Shown here: one piece after another, positions 1-10,968 of the stretch
Layout: each line of letters opens with the position of its first letter
Numbering within the stretch: position 1 is the first letter of the stretch
From: Phaeoceros laevis
Taxonomy: Eukaryota; Anthocerotophyta; Anthocerotopsida; Notothyladales
NCBI GenBank assembly: GCA_049999765.1
Contig: JBNGIQ010005788.1
Location: forward strand, 1-31,243
Length of the DNA: 31,243 nt
Reading direction: 5' to 3'
Made by a program: the position numbers and the translations under genes
The notes under the pieces: model-generated
The model's input: the letters and a program-made list of their open reading frames with translations, nothing else
What the model was told of the DNA's origin: nothing
The model's database searches: none

Positions 1-115
1 GTATAATAATATACCATAAACAACAAAGTTAGACCTAGTGTTTGCACTTCGCTTCAACCAGCAGGCTTCGGCCCGGAGCAGGTTCAACAAAAAGGGGAAC
101 GGGGCAGCTAATAAA

Positions 116-645
116 ATGGCCAACAAAGATTCGAAGAAGTGGGAGGAGGAGGAGGAGAAGCGTCTCACAGTGTTGCGCAACTCGATCCTGGGGGTGCAAT
201 GCGGTGTACATGATGGCGCGGCTGCTCATTTTCAATGCCTCCTCCACCTGGAAGTACTGGGTAGGGTGGATGTTGAGCTGAGGAGTGGAGTACTCGGTTG
301 AGAGTCAGCTGGGGGGCATGGCGAAGCCGGCGTATGGCGAGAACAGGGAGGTGCTGGACGGGGTTGCTGATCTGAGCCTGGGAGGTCTGACCGGCTACCT
401 TCACGATGTTGTTTACATCACCTGTTTCTGCAAGTGGTGTCAGATTTTGTGGGATTACGCTTGGCTGGTCTACGTGCTGATCCCGTTGTTCGCCTTGTAC
501 AAGCAGTGGGGTCTCGTACTTGACCCGTTTGTGTCTGAAGGGTGGTGGTCGTCCGCTGCTAGTGAGGAAGAGGATGCCAGGGGCCGAGAAGAAGAGGGAG
601 AAGCTGGAAAGGAAAGCTGAGAGGCCAAAGTTCGTGAGGAGGTGA
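116..645 (+). pseudogene. TMEM208: TMEM208/SND2-like ER protein, broken intronless copy
   Basis: The family is a small ER membrane protein (TMEM208 in animals, SND2 in yeast) that helps target tail-anchored and other proteins to the ER. The match runs across three frames with no intron. It begins at ATG 116 (MANKDSKKWEEEEEKR), continues one frame over with CNAVYMMARLLIFNASSTWK and YWVGWMLS, meets a TGA at 279-281, then resumes in the same frame with GGMAKPAYGENREV, GGLTGYLHDVVYITCF and LVYVLIPLFALYKQWGLV. Near 575 it shifts again to the basic tail EKKREKLERKAERPKFVRR, ending at TGA 643-645. The first shift falls in a G run at 189-193. Two frameshifts and one stop over about 175 codons make it non-functional as read. 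Lack of introns suggests a retrocopy, but I see no clear poly-A tail or target-site duplication. Sequencing error at three places is the alternative. Confidence 0.8.
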
Positions 646-1926
646 CGGGGGAAACTAAAAGCTACAGCTTTTGCGTCGTGCGCAGGCCCAGGTGGAAACC
701 CTAAGCTGGATGGTCAGGTAGGGAAAGAGACCCGTGCACCTTCTCAGTGATGGATTCAAAGTGGAGGCTTGTTGTCAAAATCTACTGCTTGCATGAATGC
801 ATGCATATACTCTACTATAGACCGGGTTAGCGGTACAATGCAGCATGAATGATTGGAGGGGTGTTGCGCAGTCAAGGTGAAGCATTAACAGTGGCAAAGG
901 GGTGGCCTTGCCTTAGACTGATGTCCCTGTCGTGGTCTTTACAGCAGGGTGGTGGTTGTGAGGATCTGGTGGCCAGCCTCAATCGCTCGGGGAGCGGGGT
1001 GCTGTCATAGTCTCGTCTACTTGTTTTGCAGCACCTGGAAGTGGAGGTGACGTCTCTGGGATATGCAGGCAGCCAGCTAAGCAGGCAAGGTAAGGTCAGG
1101 CAAGCCAGACGGCCGGCCGGCCACACCAGCCCTGGATTGATGAGAGTCACGGAAACGCAGATGGGTCGAATGGGCTGTGGACAGAGGAAAGGTGTCGTCC
1201 TTGATAATAGTCCAGCAAGGAAGGAAAAAAAAAGGAAAGGAATTGGAAGGTTGATTGTCTCCACTGGTATGGAATGCATCTATTGAGGGATCCCAGTGGG
1301 CTGTGTATCTTGTTGATTCTTCTTGGGGGTCATGACATGACAGTAGGGCGGAGAGAGTTATGGATGGGGGTCAACTAGGCTTGTCTACATGTCTAGATAT
1401 TTGTGCTCCCTGTATTCCACTGAGAACATATATATATATGCATGAATTGGTGGGAGCAGAGCATAGGTGGGGTGTGTCAGACGTAGGCAGGCCACTGTGC
1501 ACAAGAAACCCGAGGCGATATCGATGCCAAGCCAGGAGGAAGCAGAGGAGGGGAGAGCAGCCGTGGATGGATATTAATGAAGGCATGTACGAAGGAGTGT
1601 GGGTGGCGGAAATGTGAAAAGAAGGTGAGGTTGGAGGTGCCGGTGACGGTGGCAGCGTCAGCCAGCTAGATGGACTGTTCCAGTGTAATAAAAGGTAAAA
1701 AGGGTCTCGAGAAGCAGGAAGAAGGTCGATGCACGGAAGGAATGCACACAAGTCAAGGCCTGGCCGCAGGCCTCTTTTGAGAAAGGGACAATGATTCCAT
1801 CCTTTCTCTTTCCTCTGCTGCTGCTGCTGGCAACTGGTAGTAACTAAGTGTGACGGAAGGAGAGACGTTCGGTGCAGTGAAGTGGAAAGAAGAAGAGGGA
1901 ATAGTCCACACAGAGAAACATAAAGG
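646..1926. other. Intergenic DNA, no gene seen
   Basis: No supportable coding region. Open frames here have low-complexity composition and no recognisable domain. Small landmarks are a TA-rich run with alternating ATATAT near 1427-1440 and a TGCATG-rich stretch near 793-807. The right end stops at an assembly gap. Confidence 0.5.
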
Positions 1927-2026
1927 NNNNNNNNNNNNNNNNNNNNNNNNNNNNNNNNNNNNNNNNNNNNNNNNNNNNNNNNNNNNNNNNNNNNNNNNNN
2001 NNNNNNNNNNNNNNNNNNNNNNNNNN
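1927..2026. other. Assembly gap (100 N)
   Basis: Exactly 100 Ns, the usual placeholder for a gap of unknown size. Open frames that run through it are meaningless. Confidence 0.98.
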
Positions 2027-3451
2027 TAGGAGCGGTGGTGGAGGTGTCCAAGGTCCGGAAAGGACAGCAGCAGGTCGATTCGAGCAACATAGGACACGGG
2101 AGCGCACAGCAACCGGACCTTGGCTGCTGCTGATGCCGAGGAGGGAGAGTCAACCGGCAGTGGGTGTACAAAGGCCAAGCCAGTTGCAAAGTCTTGTAAG
2201 GCAGGTCCCTCGGGATTAGAAATGAGGGTGAGGTGATGAAGCGTATTAATGGGCCACGTGTAGCCGGTGGCATGCAGAAATTCCACCTATTTCCTTATTA
2301 TTGAAATATCCAGCTACTGTAGCGATTGTATATCCTCGCTTTTTTGCTTGCTTCTGTCGATACGGTCAAGGGAAGGTGCGGACTAGCAGCTGCCTGCCCT
2401 GCTCTGCCCGAGAGGTACGTACATGTGTTGTTTGTAATCGGATATATGCGGGTGGGGGGGTTACCGGTTAGCTTGCCCGTATCCGGCAGGAAAGGAAGGG
2501 AAGGGGAGGTTTCCTACCTCCTTTCCTCGGTATATCTTGGAACATGCGTCGAGTTGACTGCAGCCATCTTTTGTTTCCAATGGAGAATGTTTGTTCTAAA
2601 CAAATGAATGCGAATGGGGGTGACGCGTGGCTGCCTAAATGGTTGCTTCCATTAACCTGCCCAGCCAGCCCTCAGGCAAGGCAAGGGAAAGCATGCGCGT
2701 TAGACTACGTGTTGCGTCACTTGCGTGCGTGATTGCGGCTACAAGTCGAATAAGCACAGCAAATCCTGGTGTGGCCCGCCTAATGCAACGTGCGCGCCTT
2801 GTTGTCCTGGGAACTCCTTTTTCCTGTGATGAATTTCAGGTTTTGACGACGAGAGGGGGGCGTCGACTTTTTTTTGCGCCCCATCCCCGACTTGTTTGGC
2901 ATCTTACACATAGTCCAGCGAGGCATATAAGTCCGGCAAGCCAATCCAATTAGGTCGCACAGCCAGCACCGTGAAAAGGTAAAAAGTGTGATACTTAACA
3001 GTAGCAGTTGGCCGTTCGGGGCGACGGGTGGAGGGCCTGGAGGCCCTTCCCCTTCCCTTCCGCTCCGCCGACAGTCTCAGGAACGGGCATGGAACGAACG
3101 GATCCTGAAACACACAAAAAAACAAAAAAGCAGAAATAATAAAGGGGTCCACCAAGTGCCTGCCCTGCCCTGCCCTGCCATGCGTGATCACCTAATAATG
3201 TCCGTTGACAGCTGAAGCAAGGTGGGAATAGGAATAGGGAGGAAGGAGAAACAGCTGTCTGTCGGCAGAGATGGATACGAGATGGCAAGCCATGGCCCAA
3301 CGGATGGATCCCATCACACCTGTACTGTGCGTGTGGGGGTTGCCCCAGCCCAGCAGACAATGATTGGAGTCGTCTTCGTCCGCTCATGCGTCACGCAGGA
3401 CCTACCCTACCGCACGAATCCCGTTTAATTAATCACATACCTGGGACGTAA

Positions 3452-3471
3452 TAAGCGGAGTACTCCGCTTA
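3452..3471. repeat. Perfect 20-bp palindrome
   Basis: The sequence TAAGCGGAGTACTCCGCTTA equals its own reverse complement over all 20 bases. It could extrude a hairpin or bind a dimeric regulator; nothing nearby tells which. Confidence 0.9.
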
Positions 3472-4610
3472 ATACTCCTCCTGCACCTAACCATGTGATA
3501 ATGACCATATGATTATCACTGGCTTCCTCCCTATGCAGATTCCTTTTCTTCCTGTGCACAACTCAACGAGAAAATTATGATACGCAGCCAGCCAGGAATT
3601 CCTGCCTTGATGAACTCAACCAGCAAAGGAGGAATCATTGGCTCATCATCTAGCTAGATGGTGATTTACAACGTAGTAGTCATTCCAAAGAAGGAAACAT
3701 TATCTAGCTAGTCTAGCTACTACCTAGTGATGGTGATGAAGCATGAGGGTGGTGATATTTGTGAGTGGGAAAGCACTCGGTGGACCTGCTGCCCCTGCAG
3801 GTGCCCGAGATAGACCACGACTTGCTATGCTGGTATGGTGTGTGGACTATTTATATCAGACTACGTACAGTAGTATCTCTCTTCCCCTTCACCAACACAA
3901 GAGGCACGGCCACATCACCCTCATGAATAATGAGTCATCAGCCACATCATCCCACATGAAGGAGGAACAAGTCTATGACCACGACCTGACCTGACCTTGA
4001 CCTCACCGCAACCCGATTGCCGGAGGGAAATCCAGCCAGCTAGGATAGATAGGGCGGGGCTGGCCAAGAACGAGATTTACCTGCTTTTCTGCCCTGCCGG
4101 TGCCGGTCAAGATACGCCACGGCCAAGACAGGTGAGTAGCGGGCTGTTGAGGTGGCGGCTTGGCGTTACTACCCCGCCAGGCGGTTACGCCTCCCCGCCA
4201 CTGCCGGTCACCCCCCGCAGTTGAACCATCTCACATCAGGCGGTTGCTGCCAGTGGTGGTTCCCCCAGCCCAGCCAGTGAGGGTAACGAGTGCGGTTGGG
4301 CCCTCCCTTTCTTTTTCCCTACATCAATTCGCTGTCCCTGTCCGTTTCGCTCTTCTTCCCCAAGCAAGCAAGCAGCTGTAAGGGCAAGAACAAGTAAGAC
4401 AAGTACAAAATAGTAGACTGGTAGTACGGGACGGCAGTAGACTATGTGTACACGTACACAGTCCAGTCGCTACGCGGATTAAAAGGAGGGAGGAAGAAGG
4501 ACGGAACGAGGTGAAGAAGAAGCGCAGAAGCGACAACTGCTGCTCAATGCTCAACAGGAATCGACGAAGACGAAGAAGGAGAACGATCTGCTGCCACTGC
4601 GGATAGCCCC

Positions 4611-4630
4611 AGGCAGGCAGGCAGGCAGGC
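4611..4630 (+). repeat. (AGGC)5 microsatellite
   Basis: Five uninterrupted copies of AGGC in the gene-poor region. Confidence 0.9.
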
Positions 4631-5295
4631 ACGCCCGCCCGTGCCTCTTCCTCCCTCTTTGATGAGAAAGAAGAAGAGGAAGGAGAAGCAGGCTGCGCGA
4701 AATTAGACTGAGCACCAGGCAGGCTTACCTGCATTTGGCAGATCAATTCGCCTCACCAATCATGCTGCCTTGCCTTGTGGCGTTCCCGGCTGGTAACATT
4801 TCATCTCCTGCGGGAGGCCAGTCGTCTTTCTTTCTCCATCGCCATCGCCATCGTCTTCTTGCCTCTCCCTCTGCCTCCCCCTATTAAGCCTGCATCGCAC
4901 CCTGTGCCTCCTTCATTGCATCGCGTCTCTCCCTCCCTCCCTCTCTGCGACTTGTGTGTCCCTCATCAGGGGGTTACGAGTTTTTTGTTAGCCTAGCTAT
5001 GGCTGCCTGCCTGCTCCTACAACTCCGCCATCTCTGGCTCAAGGCCCTCTGACCTCATTCCTGCTTCTCTTTCTATCTCCTTCCCTTGCTTTCCCCAGAG
5101 CGCAGGTGCAGGTGCGTCTCTCGCCCCTTCGTCCAGCCAGCCAGCCAGCCCAAGCCCAAGCCACTGTTGTGCTCTGCAAGACCTTTCCTCCTTTGCCTTG
5201 GCGTCTGCTGTGCTCCCCGTCGGTGGCCCGGAGCTGCTGCCCAGGGGCTCCTTTTCCCAATTGCCCCTTCTCTCTCTTCTTCTCTCTCTTCCACT

Positions 5296-5330
5296 GGGCT
5301 GGGCTGGGCTGGGCTGGGCTGGGCTGGGCT
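5296..5330 (+). repeat. (GGGCT)7 array, G-quadruplex-compatible
   Basis: Seven perfect copies of GGGCT. Runs of three G separated by two bases meet the simple G-quadruplex pattern on the plus strand. It lies about 1.3 kb upstream of the O-fucosyltransferase start codon inside CT-rich putative promoter or leader DNA. Confidence 0.9.
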
Positions 5331-6152
5331 TGGTGTCGGAGTCCTCGCTTGCTGCTGCCTGCCTGCTCAACTCTGATGCTGCAGCCATACCCATAGCCTA
5401 GCCTGCCCCTTCTCTTCAACCGGCTCTCTCTTTACCTCTCTCTCTACCCCTCTCTCCACCCTCGCAGGGCCCTGCAGATTGCTTCTTCTTTGCTGTATCG
5501 CGCATTTCTTCTCCTGTGTCGGGACCAGACCACCCGTTGTAGGTGTAGATAGATTGGGCAGCAACGCAGGTAACCCTTCCTCCCTCCCTCCCACCCTCGC
5601 CTCTGCTACCCTGCCCTGCTCACCCCGATCCATGCACTCCTTCCATCCTTTGTCCCTCCATTTCGTCACGGATCTTGCGCCACATTGGGTCTGTCAGAAT
5701 TGGGTGCTGCCACTGCATGCTGCGACCGGGAATGTGTCTGCAGCCTGCCCGCCTCGCCTGCCCGCAATGCCATGCTCTGAATGAGGAGGAGGAGCAACCA
5801 CACCAGGTGTGACTGTACATGCGTTCTCTGCGCCGGAGGTTACAACCTGTGAGGCGGACGGCACCGTCTCTGCCTATCTGTTGAATGCACGGCTACAATT
5901 CGGCGATCACTCCACATCATGTTCCCCGCAATTCAGAATCGGAGTCCGGGCATGTCCTCCGCTTGCGGGAGTGCTTGATTCCCACCTGCATTCCGTTTTT
6001 CGCGGTGGGTGATGGGCGGATGCTGGCGGATGCAGGTCAGGGCCTCACAAGAGAGCAGCACGTCTGCGTGGCCCACTGGAATGCCACCTTCCAGTCAACA
6101 AATCCAGAGATTGAGGAAAGGTAGCGGGGCCAGGGATTATTCGCCTCCCCAC

Positions 6153-6252
6153 NNNNNNNNNNNNNNNNNNNNNNNNNNNNNNNNNNNNNNNNNNNNNNNN
6201 NNNNNNNNNNNNNNNNNNNNNNNNNNNNNNNNNNNNNNNNNNNNNNNNNNNN
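6153..6252. other. Assembly gap (100 N)
   Basis: Exactly 100 Ns in the presumed upstream region of the gene starting at 6612. Promoter or leader sequence may be missing here. Confidence 0.98.
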
Positions 6253-6611
6253 TGTCTTCCTAAGATGTGCCACCCACTCGACCCCCCAATTCTTCTGTAC
6301 AGAGGCCCGACACTGCCTTGCTTTTCAGATTGTGGCCATTTCCTTATATACAAGACAAGACAGGACTGGACAGCAGCAGCATCTGGTCCCCGTTGGAGAA
6401 TTACCTTTTTTTGGGACGATCCCCCTTGTGAAGATTTGTTTTTTCTTTCCCCTGTAGAATTCGACTAGGAAGGGGCTCTTGGATACATGCAGAGCTTGGT
6501 TTCAGGACACCAACACTTCTGGGACCATTTTTTTTTTTTCATGTGCATGGGCAGCAGCAGCAGCAGTGGCAATAGGAAAGGAGCAGGTTTTGCCATGGAA
6601 GACAGGACTAT

Positions 6612-9600
6612 GTGCTGCTGAACAGGCCCCTCGCTGGGTGTTGGAAACCGTTGCTGAGCAACAAGGACAGGAACATGCAGGGGGGGTCAATGTTGGCCAC
6701 AAGCACAGTGGTGGAAAGGCCTCTTCGGCGTGTCAGCTCCGTCAGAGCTGCCATCAGTGACCTCCAGATGCACTTAGAGATCAAGAACCCTTTAAACTCC
6801 AACCACCATTCCTCTCCAATTCAGAGGCTGGACAGCAAGTTTGAAAAGCCTGACAGACCGCCTCTGCCTGGAGCACCCCCGTCTTTATCGGGGGTGCTCA
6901 CTCGCAATGAGTCCATGGGTAAATTATGCGAGAACTGCCATGTGAACTCAGCAGGGGATCCATGTAGCTGTGGAATCGTGGTGCTGCCAAGAAGATTTCA
7001 CTCCGCGGAGCAGGCTGCACGCAAAACTAGGGTCCTTGCCACTTGCTGCATCAGCGGACTTCTCTCCTTGTTCCTATTCTTGCAGATTGTGTCAGGAGGC
7101 TTCGGCGTTTTCAGCAATCCTCTTATGAAGGTGTGTGTCTCCTCTTTACACCCTTTGTACATGCTCAGTCTTGCTTTTTGTGTGAAAGAGGTATCTAGTT
7201 TCACTCCTGTCCTCGTGTTACGTTCTCTCTCTCTCTCTCTGTCTCTCTCTCTGTCTCTCTCTCTCTGGTCAGAAGGATATCTTGATTGAACCCGTATCTG
7301 GTTGCTACCGTCTTTTCTTGAGCATACTCTTAGGTCGTAGGGATTCCCAGGTCAGTGTCCATCCTGTGCAGCACAGGCAAGCCTTGAAGCCTTGCTGTTT
7401 CATAGCAGAGACCCCTGCTGTTGTAGCAAACTTAGGCAGATCAGTGTATTGTATCATGCGAACGTCCCCAAGCAGAATCTAAATGAATATTGGATTAGCG
7501 TGCTTTAGTTGACTTGAAACAGCAAGGTGAAGAGCTATCTGTTTTTACATTGTGTGTCGGGAACATAAGCTAATGGACTTCATCCAAACACATTCTGATT
7601 GACATTGCAGGTTTCAACGCTGAGTCAATCAGCACTTGTGTCGGATGTGCAAATAAATGTTTTGAGAGAGGATTCATATACAGAATCAGTTATTCTAGGA
7701 AAGAACTGGAGGCATCTCCCCACGCCCCTCAAAGAAATAGCCAACAAGGAGTCAAAGCTACTGGATGGTCATGTCGTCCACGCTAGGAATGGCCATCAAA
7801 AGAGTTCGGGTCCAGAAAAGCTGGCCAAGCCTAGTCGGACAGGACTGCAGGTCGCAAAGTATCAGGCTTATGACACTGGACCACCCATTCCTGTCCTTGG
7901 TGATGAGCAGGTACGTGAAGCTGGAGACAGTAAGGATTGGAAGAGTTGGCAGCTTCCAGGTGTAGTCCAGAGGATAGACTTGCCCTTGCCATCGGGGGGA
8001 CAAGGCATTAGTGCAACAACACCTACTGATGTGGCCAAGGAAAGGTTACGTGACCCAGGAATACTGGGCTTCACACCCAGTGATGAATCTGCTGCTCTTG
8101 ACCAGGTTGGTACCACACATCGTTGCATAGCTTTGACTTGTGTGTAGGAGTTTAAGCTCCAGGAAGATTTTGTTTTTTACTTCTCCAGCTCATAGTTGTT
8201 CTCTGCTCGGGCTGATCACATTAGGCTAAGTGGGAGCGATTTCCATGGGCAAGGCCCCTAAGCTCTGGCAAACTCAAGCAGTGCACAGAACCTGCACGTC
8301 ATTTCAAGAGTAAGCAACTTGATAAGGGGCTCACGAGTTTTGTTTTACAAAGAGCTTATTGAATGCCTGCGTTTGTCCAGAGAGCGCCCTGTCTCCACTG
8401 TTTCTAATCAGCCAGCGTTTGGTGAGCAGAAGCCACGGACGAGACCAATGGATACATTCTGATGTTTGCCAACGGCGGACTGAACCAAATGCGAACAGGG
8501 GTAGGTCTTGATTATTCTTGCAAATGGCGTACACATAGTACATTTCATTCTCTGTGTTGGAGAAGCAAGAATGTGAGCTCCAGTTTCTGACCAAAAAGCC
8601 AACTTTTGAAACTTGCGCAGATTTGTGATATGGTAGCTGTTGCCCGGGTGTTGAATGCAACCTTGGTCATCCCGGAACTGGACCACACCTCGTACTGGGC
8701 GGACCCAAGGTACAGTGCATATGTGTGTGTGACTTGTGCTGCAATTACACATGACCGTGGAATGCTGCTGAGTCGTTTTTGAGCTGTGCACTGCCTTGAT
8801 TGTGTCGTGCAGTGACTTTGGGAAAGTGTTCGACGTGGAGAATTTTATAAAAACTCTGGAGGGTGATGTGAAGGTGGTGAATGCTCTTCCTGTACACTTG
8901 CAGAATGACAGTATCTTTGAACTTGCCCCTCGCTCCTGGTCTGAGGTAATTGAGCGTAACTGCTTTTAGGTGGACAGATTTGTTTGACGAAGCTGTCTGG
9001 TGATTAGAAAACTGTCTGACCATGTGGTGCTGTGGACCCCTTCTCCAGACAAGCTACTACGAGGATGAGATTTTGCCGCTGTTGAAGGAGCATGGAGTGA
9101 TCCGATTTGCCCTGACAGACTCACGTCTGGCAAACAACCGAATAGACCGAGAAATCCAACGCTTGCGGTGCAGAGCCAACTACCGGGCTCTCACATTCCA
9201 CCCAGACATCCAAGATCTGGCCAACAAGATCATCACGAGACTGAAGAAAAGGGGGCCCTTCATCGCACTGCACCTGAGGTACGAGAAGGACATGCTGGCC
9301 TTCTCCGGCTGCTCCTATGGGTTGAGCATGTGGGAGGCCAGGGAGCTGCGAGCCATTCGCTACAACGTGACCAGGTGGAAGGAGAAGGAGATCGACCCGG
9401 TGGAGCGGCGAGCGGAAGGGCTGTGCCCGCTCACTCCCAGCGAGATTGGGCTGATGCTCAAGGCCATGGGGTACCCGCGGTCCACCCTCATCTACGTTGC
9501 TGCAGGCCAGATCTATGGCGGCGAGCGGCGGATGAAGTCCTTCACCACCTCCTTCCCCAACGTGGTGACCAAAGAAACCTTGGCCTCCAAAGAGGAGCTC

Positions 9601-10088
9601 AGCCCGTTCAAGGACTACCAGAATCGCATGGCTGCTCTGGACTACATGGTGGCCGTGGCCAGCGACGTCTTCGTGCCCACCTATGATGGCAACATGGCTC
9701 GTGCTGTGCAGGGTCACCGACGCTTCCTGGGACACAAGCGCACGATCATGCCCGACAGGTGCGTAGGCCATGGATGGATGAAGCCGACGAATTTATGAAG
9801 CTCCTCCCGTGTTGCTGTGCCACTCACATTGTCGTTTGTTCTTGTCATTGTTGTTCCATTTTGCCTGGCAGGATCGAGCTGGTGAAGCTGTTTGACGCGT
9901 ACAGCAGCCGAGTGCTGGATTGGGCGGCTTTTAGGAGGCAGGTTCAGAATACCCACAGAAACAGGCAAGGTGCGCACCACAACAGAAAGCCACTGTCGCC
10001 CTCGAGAGTAAAGCAGGAAGAAAATTTCTACGCCAATCCGACCGAGTGCTTTTGCCGAACTGCCGCTGAGCCGACCGGGCTTGCCTAG
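6612..10088 (+). CDS. O-fucosyltransferase-family glycosyltransferase, type II membrane protein
   Basis: Plant O-FucT-family proteins are Golgi glycosyltransferases. Exons by hand: 6612-7130, 7273-7350, 7611-8109, 8430-8500, 8621-8709, 8813-8945, 9049-9758, 9872-10088, giving 771 aa with all phases matching. A membrane anchor sits at about 141-161 ([20 protein letters not shown]) after an unusually long, Pro/Ser-rich cytosolic N-terminus. Family landmarks follow: [18 protein letters not shown] at about 373-390, [36 protein letters not shown] near 536-551, [55 protein letters not shown], and the C-terminal [10 protein letters not shown]. Start 6612 is the first ATG in frame; 6675 and 6690 are alternatives. 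The donor at 8110 was chosen over 8106 because only it keeps phase with exon 4. The substrate cannot be told from sequence. Confidence 0.9.
7223..7266 (+). repeat. CT microsatellite acting as intron polypyrimidine tract
   Basis: A CT repeat with two or three G interruptions lies just before the acceptor AG at 7271-7272 of the 78-nt exon 2 of the glycosyltransferase gene, where a polypyrimidine tract is expected. Confidence 0.8.
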
Positions 10089-10127
10089 CGCGCAAATTCT
10101 CTTGAAATTATTCATTCATTTTTAGAA

Positions 10128-10133
10128 AATAAA
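10128..10133 (+). terminator. Canonical AATAAA poly-A signal
   Basis: AATAAA lies 40 nt after the stop codon of the O-fucosyltransferase-family gene, a normal distance for a short plant 3'UTR. Confidence 0.6.
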
Positions 10134-10968
10134 GACATTTACTCCTACGGAGTCCTTCCTGCTAGTTTCTGAGAAAACTGGGCCGCTGATCTACCATTCG
10201 CCATACCTTGCCCAAGCCAGTGTTACTGCTGCCCATCCTATCGTATGTAGTAATGGAAAACTGTAACACGTTCTAAAGAGACAAAGCAGTAAAAATCTAT
10301 ATATATCTCGAAGGGCCTCTCAAAGGAGTCAAACCTCTCTTTCATATCTATCTGTGGAATGACAGCATTCAAAAGTTAAACAAATGGCTACAAATCACAA
10401 CTGGAAAATTGATCTGGAAAACTTTCAAGTTGAAAATGAGCAGAGGATGTCACCAGGGTAGAAAACCAATAGTGAATCACATTTCGCTGTCCAAATATAG
10501 AGCAATACAGGAGGGGCTGCTACCTTCATGTAAAACTGGAGAGCAGTCACCAAAAAGACGGAAGAGCCAGCATTTTTTTACATCTGAGCACAGGTGCTTG
10601 AAGGAATGGACAGGCACAGAAAGGAAGCAAAGTTGCTTCGGATTGAGTACTTGCAATCTTTATGGAACAAGAAGAACCACCCTAATTTCAGGGCACTAAA
10701 TCTAAGCATTTTACAGTTTGATGCTAACACTGGAAGACTGTAGGATGAATCTTGGATGAGGTAGGAGCGGATAAAAAGTCAGTAGAGACAGTAGAATTTA
10801 ACAAGAAGGATTCGAGCCTCACAGCTTGCCCACGTTCACCCAAAATATTGTAGTGAGCTGAGTTGAGTTGAGATTTCCATCATATCAAGCGCTAACTACA
10901 ATGTGAGACAGCCATCCTCTGTGCAGACTGGGTTCCACCCATTGCCCCACTCCTGCACACCGAGACCG
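10134..10968. other. Convergent intergenic region
   Basis: Holds the 3' ends of the glycosyltransferase gene (plus) and the FHA gene (minus). Moderately AT-rich, with no supportable ORF or repeat. Confidence 0.5.

Larger units (their letters stand above)
2027..6152. other. Long gene-poor stretch with simple repeats
   Basis: About 4.1 kb without a recognisable gene. It holds short palindromes (3452-3471, 3647-3660), CTGCC repeats near 3162-3178, an AGGC array (4611-4630), CCAG repeats near 5136-5150 and a GGGCT array (5296-5330). From about 4780 to 5700 the plus strand is strongly CT-rich, which in plants is common in promoters and 5' leaders. It probably belongs to the regulatory region of the O-fucosyltransferase-family gene at 6612, perhaps with 5'UTR introns, but no transcription start can be fixed from sequence. 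Confidence 0.45.

Noticed and set aside
1371-2273. Long minus-strand open frame
   Set aside because: It runs through the 100-N gap; the sides show only low-complexity Pro/Ser/Leu translation with no domain.
4324-4746. 140-codon minus-strand open frame
   Set aside because: Ser/Leu-rich product of purine/pyrimidine-skewed DNA; no recognisable motif or neighbouring exon.
5017-5419. Overlapping open frames on both strands around the GGGCT array
   Set aside because: All arise from repeat composition; translations are repeats such as AQPSP or WAGLG.
9121-9771. 216-codon minus-strand open frame
   Set aside because: Shadow of the conserved glycosyltransferase exon 7 on the opposite strand.
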